Translations under genes and position numbers: made by a program
Shown: positions 56,721 through 64,000 of the stretch, one piece after another
How the letters are laid out: each line of letters begins with the position of its first letter
How positions within the stretch are numbered: position 1 is the first letter of the stretch
NCBI GenBank assembly: GCA_963844565.1
Contig: CAWJON010000002.1
Location: forward strand, 1,984,001 to 2,048,000
Origin: JAFEDN01 sp963844565
GTDB lineage: Bacteria; Pseudomonadota; Gammaproteobacteria; Coxiellales; Coxiellaceae
Length of the DNA stretch: 64,000 nt
Reading direction: 5' to 3'
The notes under the pieces: model-generated
What the model was told of the DNA's origin: nothing
What the model saw: only the letters and a program-made list of their open reading frames with translations
Database searches by the model: none

Positions 56721-57062
56721 GTGCAAAATTTCGCGCCTGCCATTATTAGAATAAAAAATGCGCCTCATTATTGCGGTATGAATCGCAAACGATTTAATCA
56801 AGAAGTCAGGCCGTTATTGACCACTGTGCGGATTGGCAAAACCGGTATCGGGTTTTTTCGTAATGAACTGGATGCCTGGGCGGAAAATTTGAAAACAACA
56901 CAGGGTATTTCACCTGAAGGAAGAACCTCATGGGAAAAAAACGCGCTTTATCCGGATTGCGGCTCCGCAACGGGATCTGGCACATTGAAAAAATGGTCGA
57001 CGGAAAACGCTTATACGAAAGCACTGACGTTAGCCAGAGAGAAGAAGCGGAAAAAATACTAA
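56721..57062 (+). CDS. AlpA/MerR-type excisionase-like protein
   Basis: The GTG at 56721, seven bases after GAGGA, gives 113 residues. IRIKNAPHYCGMNRKRFNQEVRPLLTTVRIGKTGIGFFRNELDAWAE, written here only as a region (residues 9-55), is an AlpA-like winged helix of the excisionase type. The last 45 codons lie inside the integrase gene in another frame, a 133-base overlap, so expression of the two is tied. AlpA-like proteins direct excision or activate integrase. Confidence 0.7.
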   Translation: MQNFAPAIIRIKNAPHYCGMNRKRFNQEVRPLLTTVRIGKTGIGFFRNELDAWAENLKTTQGISPEGRTSWEKNALYPDCGSATGSGTLKKWSTENAYTKALTLAREKKRKKY

Positions 57063-58123
57063 TCCATAGGCTTGAGCAAATACGTTCAGCCAAAATATTT
57101 GGAGTCAGGCCATCACGCACATTTCAAGAAGCAGCAACCCGCTATTTAACAGAAAATCGGCACAAGAAAAGCATTAGCGACGATGCCGATGTCATTGAAC
57201 GGTTATGTCCTCATATCGGTGAAATGGCCATTAACAAAATTAACATGTTTTCTTTACAATCTTATATTAACTTACGAAAAGAACAGAAGGTTAAAAATAG
57301 AACGATTAATATTTCTTTGCAATTAATTCGGCGGATTCTCAACCTGTCTCATCAGGAATGGTTTGATGAACAGGGATTAACCTGGTTAGATACTGCCGTA
57401 AAAATAAAATTATTGCCCCTGACCGACAGCCGACCTCCTTACTCACTGACCTGGGAAGACCAAGATCAGTTATTCGCTCTATTACCGGACTACTTACGAC
57501 GCATGGCCTTATTTAAAGTGAATACCGGCTTACGCGATCAGGAAATTTGTGGCTTACAATGGAATTGGGAATATCCCATTCCAACTCTGAAAACCAGCAT
57601 TTTTATTATTCCTAAAGAATATACCAAAAATAATCTGGATCGCCTGGTCGTTTTAAACGATATCGCCTCACAAATCATAGGTGAAGTTCGCGGCCACCAT
57701 CCTGTCTACGTATTTACCGGGAAATATAAAAAAAACCGCATACATCACATGCGTAACAATGCCTGGAAAACAGCGCGAAAAAAATTAAAAATACCTGTCA
57801 GAATTCACGATTTGAAACATACTTTTGGCCGCCGATTGCGTGCAGCGCAGGTTGGCATTGAAGATCGCCAGGATTTATTAGGTCATAAATCGCAGCGGAT
57901 CACCACGCATTATAGTCCTGCTGAAGTAAAACATTTAATTGATGCGGCAAACAAAGTCTGCTGCCGCCAAGCCAGCACACCAACGTTCAATGCTATTCGA
58001 GCAGAAATGACTAATCTCCTCACGATAACTGAAAAAATTCATATTAAAAAATTGAATGTAGAAAAACTAACGGAACATACTGAAAAAACCACCGCATTAC
58101 CGGATCAGAGAGTGGCGGCATGA
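56930..58123 (+). CDS. Tyrosine recombinase (integrase), internal copy
   Basis: A 397-residue phage-type integrase. Catalytic residues are visible: Arg in NTGLRDQEICGLQ, HDLKHTFGRR (His and Arg), LGHKS, and the Tyr in THYSPAE. The N-terminus is an AP2-like arm-binding segment (RNGIWHIEKMVDGKRLYES). The start follows AAGGAAGAACCTC. It is closely similar to the integrase at 62633 in sequence and length. The next gene overlaps by four bases. No tRNA is adjacent here, so either this copy belongs to a nested element or it is a duplicate. Confidence 0.93.
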   Translation: MGKKRALSGLRLRNGIWHIEKMVDGKRLYESTDVSQREEAEKILIHRLEQIRSAKIFGVRPSRTFQEAATRYLTENRHKKSISDDADVIERLCPHIGEMAINKINMFSLQSYINLRKEQKVKNRTINISLQLIRRILNLSHQEWFDEQGLTWLDTAVKIKLLPLTDSRPPYSLTWEDQDQLFALLPDYLRRMALFKVNTGLRDQEICGLQWNWEYPIPTLKTSIFIIPKEYTKNNLDRLVVLNDIASQIIGEVRGHHPVYVFTGKYKKNRIHHMRNNAWKTARKKLKIPVRIHDLKHTFGRRLRAAQVGIEDRQDLLGHKSQRITTHYSPAEVKHLIDAANKVCCRQASTPTFNAIRAEMTNLLTITEKIHIKKLNVEKLTEHTEKTTALPDQRVAA

Positions 58124-58962
58124 ACGAGTCAAGAATTAATCAAATTCTCTGCGGAGATGCCAGACAACTGTTAAGAGATATACCTGATCGATCAGTGGAT
58201 TTGATTTTTACTTCGCCGCCTTATGCCAATCAGCGAAAAAGGCAATATGCCAGCATCTCAGCCAACCAATACGTAGACTGGTTCATACCAATTGCGGATC
58301 AGCTTCAACGAATTTTAAAGCCCACCGGTACATTTATTCTTAATATCAAAGAAAATGTGATTCAAGGCGAACGATCACCGTATGTATTGGAACTCATTCT
58401 TGCGCTACGCCGGGAGGGTTGGCTGTGGACGGAAGAATTTATCTGGCATAAAAAAAACAGTTTTCCCGGCAAATGGCCGAATCGATTCCGCGATGCCTGG
58501 GAGCGGTTACTGCAATTTAACAAAAATAAAAAATTCTGCATGTATCAAGAGGCAGTTAGGATGCCTATGCATCTTTCTACAATTCAACGGTTAAAACGAT
58601 TACGAGATCCTGATAAAACTCACACGCCTTCTCGTTCCGGCAGTCCATTCACCAGAGATTTGACGCATTGGCTTAATAGGGAAACAGTTTATCCCGATAA
58701 TGTACTTTATTTAGGCACGGAATCCCACAATCAGCATCACAGTGCCGCTTTTCCGCAAACGCTGCCCACCTGGTTTATCCGGCTGTTTACCCAAGATAGG
58801 GATATCGTGCTGGATCCCTTTGTCGGTAGTGGCACCACAGCAGTGGCCGCTCAACAGTTAGGAAGGGGGTTTATCGGCATTGATATCTCCGAGGTTCATT
58901 GCCAGGTGGCGCGGGAGCGGCTGAAAAAAGTAGCCGCTTCATCTCAGGCTAATGCCCTATAG
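58120..58962 (+). CDS. Orphan DNA methyltransferase (N4-C or N6-A)
   Basis: A 280-residue methyltransferase with TSPPYANQRKRQY (catalytic motif IV) near residue 33 and DPFVGSGTTAVAA (AdoMet pocket) near 230, in the beta-class order. SPPY is commonest in N4-cytosine enzymes, but the base cannot be fixed from sequence. No restriction partner is adjacent. ATGA overlap with the integrase shows co-translation, so the mark may act at integration or protect the incoming element. Confidence 0.88.
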   Translation: MNESRINQILCGDARQLLRDIPDRSVDLIFTSPPYANQRKRQYASISANQYVDWFIPIADQLQRILKPTGTFILNIKENVIQGERSPYVLELILALRREGWLWTEEFIWHKKNSFPGKWPNRFRDAWERLLQFNKNKKFCMYQEAVRMPMHLSTIQRLKRLRDPDKTHTPSRSGSPFTRDLTHWLNRETVYPDNVLYLGTESHNQHHSAAFPQTLPTWFIRLFTQDRDIVLDPFVGSGTTAVAAQQLGRGFIGIDISEVHCQVARERLKKVAASSQANAL

Positions 58963-58995
58963 CACCAAAAGATTGACTTCGACGCAATCGATTTA

Positions 58996-59044
58996 TAAAA
59001 TATCAAAAAATATCATTTTAAGTATGATATTTTTTGATATTTTA
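58996..59044. promoter_or_regulatory. 21-bp-arm palindrome, probable KfrA operator
   Basis: The arms 58996-59016 and 59024-59044 are perfect inverted copies around the seven-base loop TTTAAGT. Each arm holds two ATATC units. It ends 19 bases before the KfrA start. KfrA proteins of plasmids bind palindromes in their own promoter, so an autoregulatory operator is the likeliest reading. It could also terminate the methyltransferase transcript. Confidence 0.7.
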
Positions 59045-59063
59045 CTAGAAAAAGGAGTTTGAT

Positions 59064-59714
59064 ATGCCAAAAAACAGCATCACTTATCCCCAGGTTGCCG
59101 AAGCCTGCCAGACGCTGCTCAGTGAAGGCCAGAAAATTACTCTAAGAGCCATCGTCGCCAAGAGTGGCGGCTCACCAAACGCGGTACTGCAATTCTGGAA
59201 GCAGTGGCAACGAGAACAAGAAGACATTACCTTGGCCGCCCTAGATGAAGACCTTTCACCATCAGTCAAGCAGGCTATACTGGCCGAATGCGCACGCAAG
59301 GTTTCATTGATTAAAACTCATTTTGCCAAAAAAATCACCGAATCTGATCAGCAATGGCAGGATATGCAAGCGCTCGCACAGGAAGCCGATCAACAAAAAC
59401 AGCAGATCCAAAGCGAACTAACCGAAACCCAAACCCGCCTACTGGAACAGAATGCCCGCGCCAGTCTTCATGAACAACAACTCACCGAAGCTGACAAACG
59501 CTTAAAAGATATGGAAGGCCGATATCAAGCTATACTCATCGCTCATGAACGCTCTCAGGCAGAAAAAATAATGATGGAAAAACAGGCGGCAGACTGGCAG
59601 GATCATTACCATCGCTGCGAGCAAGAACTCAAAGCTTTACAGGCCGCCAAACATGGAGTGGATATTGAGTTAGCGACTCTTAAGGCACATTTAAATAATA
59701 AAATTACCGCTTAA
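59064..59714 (+). CDS. kfrA: KfrA-type DNA-binding protein
   Basis: A 216-residue protein: residues 5-60 are the KfrA N-terminal helix-turn-helix (YPQVAEACQTLLSEGQKITLRAIVAKSGGSPNAVLQFWKQW), and the rest is one long coiled coil (about residues 80-215, Gln/Glu/Ala-rich). KfrA is an alpha-helical autoregulator involved in plasmid stability. The start follows AAAGGAGTTTGAT. Directly upstream is the palindrome at 58996. Followed after 22 bases by the FosA-type gene, which it may co-regulate. Confidence 0.88.
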   Translation: MPKNSITYPQVAEACQTLLSEGQKITLRAIVAKSGGSPNAVLQFWKQWQREQEDITLAALDEDLSPSVKQAILAECARKVSLIKTHFAKKITESDQQWQDMQALAQEADQQKQQIQSELTETQTRLLEQNARASLHEQQLTEADKRLKDMEGRYQAILIAHERSQAEKIMMEKQAADWQDHYHRCEQELKALQAAKHGVDIELATLKAHLNNKITA

Positions 59715-59736
59715 ACCATTTTATTGTGGAGGCTTT

Positions 59737-60147
59737 ATGATTACCGGCATGAGTCATGTGACTTTAGCTGTCAAAGACATTCAAAAATCTTTTCTATTTT
59801 ATCGAGATGTATTGGGGCTAAAACCCTTATGCCTCTGGGATAAAGGCGCTTACTTCCTGGTAGGAGATTTTTGGTTTTGCCTCAACGTCGATGATAAACG
59901 GGCTCCCAATCCGTGTTATACTCACTATGCTTTTTCAGTTTCGCCAAACGATTTTGCAAGCATGAGCAGCCGCATTATCAATGCAGGCACTGTGATCTTC
60001 AAGGACAATACCTCGCCCGGCGACTCTCTTTATTTTTTTGATCCAGATCAACATAAGCTGGAAATTCACGTCGGTGACTGGAAAACACGCATTGCCATTA
60101 AAAAAGAAAATCCTGGCGCATGGACGAATACTGAATGGTTTATCTAA
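59737..60147 (+). CDS. fosA: FosA-family fosfomycin-modifying enzyme
   Basis: A 136-residue vicinal-oxygen-chelate protein that aligns with FosA throughout: metal ligands H7, H63 and E109, T9, the loop SPGDSLYFFDPDQHKLEIHVGD and R118. FosA is a manganese enzyme that adds glutathione to fosfomycin. The start follows GTGGAGGCTTT. It is cargo next to the integrases, behind kfrA. Activity on fosfomycin is likely but not certain, as close relatives act on other epoxides or thiols. Confidence 0.85.
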   Translation: MITGMSHVTLAVKDIQKSFLFYRDVLGLKPLCLWDKGAYFLVGDFWFCLNVDDKRAPNPCYTHYAFSVSPNDFASMSSRIINAGTVIFKDNTSPGDSLYFFDPDQHKLEIHVGDWKTRIAIKKENPGAWTNTEWFI

Positions 60148-60168
60148 AAAATTTTAAGGAAATTAAGA

Positions 60169-60939
60169 ATGCAAGCGATCCCTGAAAATAAACAAGCACT
60201 TTTCCAACATTTATCTGAACTTTCCAGATACCCACTTAGGCATGCTCTCCCTCTCTGTATTTATAGTCCAGGCGATAAAAATTCTTTTTTATCTAATGGA
60301 ACCATAACTTTTTTTGAATCAGGAGAGTATATTATGGGAATAACATGCCAACACATACTCGAAAAGTATGATCAAATGATAAAAGAAAATAAGGGGTTAA
60401 AATTTCAAATCGGTCAATTAATTTTTAATCCTTATGATTACCTTTCTGATCAAACTAAGATCGATTTAATTACATTTAAATTCCCCAAAAGTATTCAAGA
60501 GCAACTTAAGCCGAAAATTGATCGTGGATTTGGAAATTTTCTAATACAAGAAATCCATGACCAAGAAATTAAAGCAGACCAATTAGTGATTATAGGTGGA
60601 TTCCCCGGCGATTGGAGAGACAAACCTTCAGAAAATAACCACCTCGTTTTTAAATCTGGCAGCATGTTCGGACGTATAACTGCTTCTTGTGAAGATCAAT
60701 TCTGCTGCAGAATGGAAGATGTTAATAGTTGGTATAAAGGGCTTGACAATGTTGGAAAGGAATTAACCAAGGCAGGTGGTTTTAGCGGAGGACCGGCGTT
60801 TATTTTCAGTGAAGAGGGAGTTATTCATCCTAAATTTGCAGGAATAATATATGAAGGTGATTTTTATCCAGGAACAGATATTTTAATGTTTTTTGTTCGT
60901 CCGGCTAAATATATCCGAATGAATGGACTCATACCTTAA
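60169..60939 (+). CDS. Trypsin-like serine protease domain protein
   Basis: A 256-residue protein without a signal peptide. A chymotrypsin-fold triad is readable: H62 in GITCQHIL, D99 in KIDLITF, and S206 in GGFSGGPAF. Stand-alone cytoplasmic proteases of this kind occur in bacterial defence loci, where they act on host or partner proteins. It lies 21 bases after fosA on the same strand, but its AT-rich composition differs and it is convergent to the TIR gene. A defence role is inference. Confidence 0.75.
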   Translation: MQAIPENKQALFQHLSELSRYPLRHALPLCIYSPGDKNSFLSNGTITFFESGEYIMGITCQHILEKYDQMIKENKGLKFQIGQLIFNPYDYLSDQTKIDLITFKFPKSIQEQLKPKIDRGFGNFLIQEIHDQEIKADQLVIIGGFPGDWRDKPSENNHLVFKSGSMFGRITASCEDQFCCRMEDVNSWYKGLDNVGKELTKAGGFSGGPAFIFSEEGVIHPKFAGIIYEGDFYPGTDILMFFVRPAKYIRMNGLIP

Positions 60940-61153
60940 AGTTATAAATATAGTAAGTAAGAAAAGTAATATTACTTAGCAGTTCATCAAATAACATATT
61001 CTTAGTGATTTTAGATAATTTGCCACTATAGAAAAATCTTGCGATACATTTTATCAAGTTTAAGCAGCCTAATAAATAACTTTTAGATTTACAATCGTCT
61101 TTATTTATTTTATAGATACTTTCGAAAAATTTTTGTTGTGAAGCCAACATCAC
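60929..61153 (-). pseudogene. Possible 3' extension of the TIR gene beyond a TAG stop
   Basis: This 74-codon frame lies in the same frame as the TIR gene, and the frame stays open from the TAG at 61202-61204 down to 60929, adding about 90 codons. It has no ribosome site. Either a longer protein has been cut by a nonsense mutation, or the open frame is chance. Its last bases overlap the protease gene. Confidence 0.25.
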
Positions 61154-61201
61154 ATCAATAAATTTTATGTGCCGTGACCTATCTTCAGAAGCTTTATTTC
61201 T

Positions 61202-62071
61202 CTACGCACCTACAGGATGTTTAACCACTCTATTAAAATCAAATTCATATCCTGCAGTATCTAACTCTTTAGCAACATCTATCTTCCAAGCCCCACCATC
61301 GTCTAAAGAGATATAGACAATTCCATCAATATCACTAGGAATTTCGACTCCTTGCTTTAGTAAAGCACATACCCGCTCACGACCAAGCTTAGCAATTAAA
61401 TAGCCGTGCTCAAAAACAACATTTTGCCTTGCGCGTGGATTCATTACACTACCGCTAAGACCTCCCTGATCACAGGGGGTATAGAGAACAATGGCAAAAC
61501 CTACATTGCAGTAATTTTCAATTTTTTCAAAAAGATGTCTTCCTGAATTTGGTTGTTCGTGAAGAATAATTGGGGAAAATCCAAGCTGTTGGATAAATCT
61601 CGCAACTTCTTGCTTAACAGAATTGTCTCGGCCATGCACTATAAATACTTTTTTTAAATCTTTAATGGCCGCTTCTTTAATTGGCTTTTTAGATAACAGT
61701 TCACTTGACGTAATTTCACTTTCTAGGTCTTCAAAAACATCAGAAGTAATATCCGAAGCTTCGCGCATATCATCATGTGCTATTATTTCTTTTGGAGAAA
61801 AAATATGAAGCGTGTAAGGAGAAGCTCTATTATTTGCAGCATCTGCGAGTTCTTGCGTGGTCTTTTCTGTTTTCTTAATTTTTATTCTTTTTATATTTGA
61901 TTTTTTCAATAAACATCCATCAAAATGAAATTCCTCGCCTCGTAGATAGGGTCGAAGTATTTTATCTTTTATTTTAGTTAAATCAGTTTTGTCTACCTCA
62001 ACGTATTTTTTATTTTCTTGCTTTCTTTTCCCAACTTCTGGTGTTTCAATTATTACATGATAATAAATCAT
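61202..62071 (-). CDS. TIR-like (CAP12/Pycsar-type) nucleotide-binding protein
   Basis: A 289-residue protein. Residues 1-130 are an unrecognised, lysine-rich sensor-like part. Residues 139-280 are the TIR-like fold of predicted nucleotide-binding proteins: KKVFIVHGRDNSVKQEVARF, a candidate catalytic Glu in LFEKIE (182 or 185), NVVFEHGYLIAKLG, and GYEFDFNRV at the end. Related TIR proteins cleave NAD when a phage signal or cyclic nucleotide is sensed. GGAG lies six bases before the ATG. No nucleotide cyclase gene is adjacent, so the trigger is unknown. Confidence 0.85.
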   Translation of the reverse strand: MIYYHVIIETPEVGKRKQENKKYVEVDKTDLTKIKDKILRPYLRGEEFHFDGCLLKKSNIKRIKIKKTEKTTQELADAANNRASPYTLHIFSPKEIIAHDDMREASDITSDVFEDLESEITSSELLSKKPIKEAAIKDLKKVFIVHGRDNSVKQEVARFIQQLGFSPIILHEQPNSGRHLFEKIENYCNVGFAIVLYTPCDQGGLSGSVMNPRARQNVVFEHGYLIAKLGRERVCALLKQGVEIPSDIDGIVYISLDDGGAWKIDVAKELDTAGYEFDFNRVVKHPVGA

Positions 62072-62139
62072 TCAAGTCTCCGACAGTAAATCCTTATAAG
62101 AGATGGTTCCCGATGTTCAAATAGCGCATGGTTATATTT

Positions 62140-62493
62140 TTACTTTTGGATTAAACGCCCATACTTTTCCTCAAGCCAATGACCGCCACGAGTGTATTTA
62201 AGGCACAGCACAGATATAGTATTATTGACACGTAAGACATCAGAAAGCCTTCCCTGAAGGTCATCTCGAATATCAGGAGCAAATTGGCTAAAATAATCCC
62301 TCCCATTAGAATTAGGAATATCACTTAAATTACATTCTAAAGTAACACGCTCAATTGTGTTATTTTTTTTCAAAGCCTCTGCTAAATCAGTTACTAAGTC
62401 CAGATATCTTCCATCAACTTTCAGAGAAAGGTCCCTTTCTTTAAAGTTATTACCTGAAATTTTTTGCACGAGGGCATCATCTAATTCTTGCAT
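62140..62493 (-). CDS. Small leucine-rich-repeat-like protein (117 aa)
   Basis: AGGA seven bases before the ATG supports translation. LAEALKKNNTIERVTLECN and LSDVLRVNNTISVLCLKY look like two ribonuclease-inhibitor-type leucine-rich repeats about 50 residues apart. Such short repeat proteins in Legionella-like bacteria can be fragments of larger effectors. It lies 68 bases upstream of the TIR gene on the same strand, so the two may be co-transcribed. Confidence 0.6.
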   Translation of the reverse strand: MQELDDALVQKISGNNFKERDLSLKVDGRYLDLVTDLAEALKKNNTIERVTLECNLSDIPNSNGRDYFSQFAPDIRDDLQGRLSDVLRVNNTISVLCLKYTRGGHWLEEKYGRLIQK

Positions 62494-62632
62494 AATTTAA
62501 TCCTGTAATCTTAAGCCAACCTTAAGCATACCACTCTTATTTAGGGTAGTTCAAGCACCAGTTGCTTACGACCTGCTGACCATTTATATTGGTGCTGTGA
62601 AGGGCGTCCTCTATAACCCAGAGGAGGTTCTT

Positions 62633-63760
62633 ATGGGACGCAAGAAAGAATCCGGCCTACGGAAACGTAGCGGAGTTTGGCATATTGAAAAAACTGTTTT
62701 TGGAACGCGGTTGTACAAAAGTACCAACACCAGCGACCGGCGGGAAGCAGAAAAATTCCTGGCACATGAAGTCGAAAAGCTGCGCTTGACCCAACTCTAC
62801 GGAGTGAGGCCTAAGCGGACTTTTCAAGAGGCTGCCGAGAAGTATCTGGCTGAAAACCGACATAAACGAAGTATCGTGGAAGATGTTCGTCAAGTCGCGC
62901 TGTTAAAGCCGTATATCGGGCAATGCGATTTAGACAAGGTTAACATGCTTTGTCTACAGCCCTTTATCGAGGCTCGGCAACAACAGCAAGTGAAGAATAG
63001 GACGATTAATTATTCTTTACAGGTGTTACGGCATATTTTGAAACTGGCGAGTCAGGAATGGATGGATGAATCCAACCTAACCTGGCTGAGCGGCGCACCT
63101 AAAATTAAGCTGTTGCCGCTTGACGACCAAAGGGAACCGCATCCCATCGCTTGGGAGGAACAAGATCAGTTATTCGCGCTGTTGCCCTTATATTTACGCC
63201 GTATGGCTCTGTTTAAGGTGAACACCGGATTACGCGATCAGGAAGTGTGTGGGCTGCAATGGGACTGGGAACACCCAATCCCTGGACTGAATGCCAGCAT
63301 TTTCGTGATTCCCAAGGAGTACTCCAAAAACAAACAGAATCGGTTGGTGGTGTTAAACGACATTGCTCAACAAGTGATCAATGAAGTCCGTGGACAGCAC
63401 CCGGTGTTTGTATTTACAAGCCTGGATGGGAAGACACGAGTACACCACCTGCGCAACCGAGCCTGGAAGAAAGCGCGGACGATATCGGGTTTGCCGATCC
63501 GCGTTCATGATCTGAAGCATACCTTTGGCCGCCGATTGCGCGCGGCACGGGTTAGCATGGAAGACCGGCAGGATTTATTGGGACATAAATCCTCTCGAAT
63601 TACCACGCATTATAGTTCGGCGGAAATACGTGAGCTGATTGAAGCAGCGAATAAAATCTGCCGTCGACAAGAAAGCACACCGACTGTGGGTGCGATCAGA
63701 TCAGGAACCTTATCGGGCGCTGCGATAGGCACAGTAGTCCGGCAAACTTGTCCGGTTTAG
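62633..63760 (+). CDS. Tyrosine recombinase (integrase) next to tRNA-Lys
   Basis: The start at 62633 (MGRKKESGL) follows GAGGAGGTTCTT; the longer frame from 62597 has no site. The 375-residue protein has the catalytic Arg in NTGLRDQEVCGLQ, HDLKHTFGRR, LGHKSS and the Tyr in THYSSAE. It is highly similar to the integrase at 56930 along its whole length. It reads toward the tRNA-Lys gene and lies 83 bases from its 3' end, the usual place of an ICE integrase at its attachment site. Confidence 0.93.
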   Translation: MGRKKESGLRKRSGVWHIEKTVFGTRLYKSTNTSDRREAEKFLAHEVEKLRLTQLYGVRPKRTFQEAAEKYLAENRHKRSIVEDVRQVALLKPYIGQCDLDKVNMLCLQPFIEARQQQQVKNRTINYSLQVLRHILKLASQEWMDESNLTWLSGAPKIKLLPLDDQREPHPIAWEEQDQLFALLPLYLRRMALFKVNTGLRDQEVCGLQWDWEHPIPGLNASIFVIPKEYSKNKQNRLVVLNDIAQQVINEVRGQHPVFVFTSLDGKTRVHHLRNRAWKKARTISGLPIRVHDLKHTFGRRLRAARVSMEDRQDLLGHKSSRITTHYSSAEIRELIEAANKICRRQESTPTVGAIRSGTLSGAAIGTVVRQTCPV

Positions 63761-63787
63761 TTTTTTCGGAATTACATTCCGGCAAAA

Positions 63788-63834
63788 TTACGGCAAAGTT
63801 TTTGGAGGTTTTTGAAAGTTACGGTAAGTCTTTG
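63788..63834. repeat. Arm-type direct repeats between integrase and tRNA
   Basis: TTACGGCAAAGTTTTTG (63788-63804) and TTACGGTAAGTCTTTG (63819-63834) are near-identical direct repeats 31 bases apart, about three helical turns. Lying between integrase and attachment site, they fit integrase arm-binding sites. Confidence 0.5.
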
Positions 63835-63842
63835 ATTTTAAA

Positions 63843-63915
<73 letters not shown>

Positions 63916-64000
63916 GTGATGCTTAGCGATTATACGAAGTGAGCCTTCCTTGGCAACACTTTCCCTGAGAACATCAGGTTAAGTGCTTTCCTCGTTGCAT

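Noticed and set aside
63761..63790. CGGAAT-TAC-ATTCCG as a terminator for the integrase gene
   Set aside because: The stem is only six base pairs and is not followed by a T-run in the direction of transcription.

Overview
The window looks like most of an integrated conjugative element (ICE) of a gammaproteobacterium, abutting a chromosomal tRNA-Lys(CUU) gene at its right end (63843-63915). Gene content fits Legionellales-like ICEs: an F-type (MPF-F) tra operon, a MobF relaxase with helicase and primase parts, a DUF3050 protein beside a hybrid histidine kinase, a Fis paralogue, KfrA and a FosA-type enzyme. The genus is an inference from gene content; no rRNA or core marker is present. The left boundary is not in the window, because the first gene runs off the edge.

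Layout. (1) 1-12601: an AT-rich, leftward run of four large proteins that looks like a defence island: a zinc-hook AAA ATPase (partial), an HD plus GHKL (Hsp90-like) ATPase protein, an XRE-Mrr-STAND protein, and an Mrr-SF2 helicase with seven C-terminal integrase-type repeats. (2) 12602-17978: small unknown genes, a transposase scrap, a GTCATTCC-type inverted repeat, three copies of a shared operator (AAGATA-N6-TATCTT), two of them with the same spacing to a good promoter, and an iteron-rich segment that is my best oriT candidate. (3) 17984-43511: the conjugation block. A leftward operon starts with a ParB-methyltransferase fusion and runs through a terminase-like HTH protein, traA, L, E, K, B, V, C, trbI, W, U, trbC, F, H and G. 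Then come a Doc toxin-antitoxin pair and a small membrane protein in the opposite direction, then traD and a traI split by six apparent frameshifts. TraN is not found. (4) 43527-47486: two facing arrays of 22-bp iterons, then three genes for helical proteins, two of them paralogues. (5) 47639-53706: a DUF3050 protein with a hybrid kinase, a Fis-like regulator, an acyl-CoA synthetase and a LuxR-type regulator with an altered receiver. (6) 53703-56401: replication and control genes of phage/plasmid type. (7) 56721-62493: excisionase, integrase, an orphan methyltransferase, KfrA with a long palindrome, FosA, a trypsin-like protease, a TIR-domain protein and a small repeat protein. (8) 62633-63915: a second, closely related integrase, arm-type direct repeats, and the tRNA-Lys gene whose 3' end faces the integrase.

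How it fits together. The pilus and secretion genes look intact and translationally coupled, while the relaxase/helicase gene is broken. As sequenced, the element can probably build a conjugation channel but may not transfer itself, unless the frameshifts are sequencing errors. The two ends carry defence-like and resistance cargo. The most promising material for an undescribed system is the four-gene leftward cluster at 1-12601; next are the shared operator family and the facing 22-bp iterons ahead of the tra operon.
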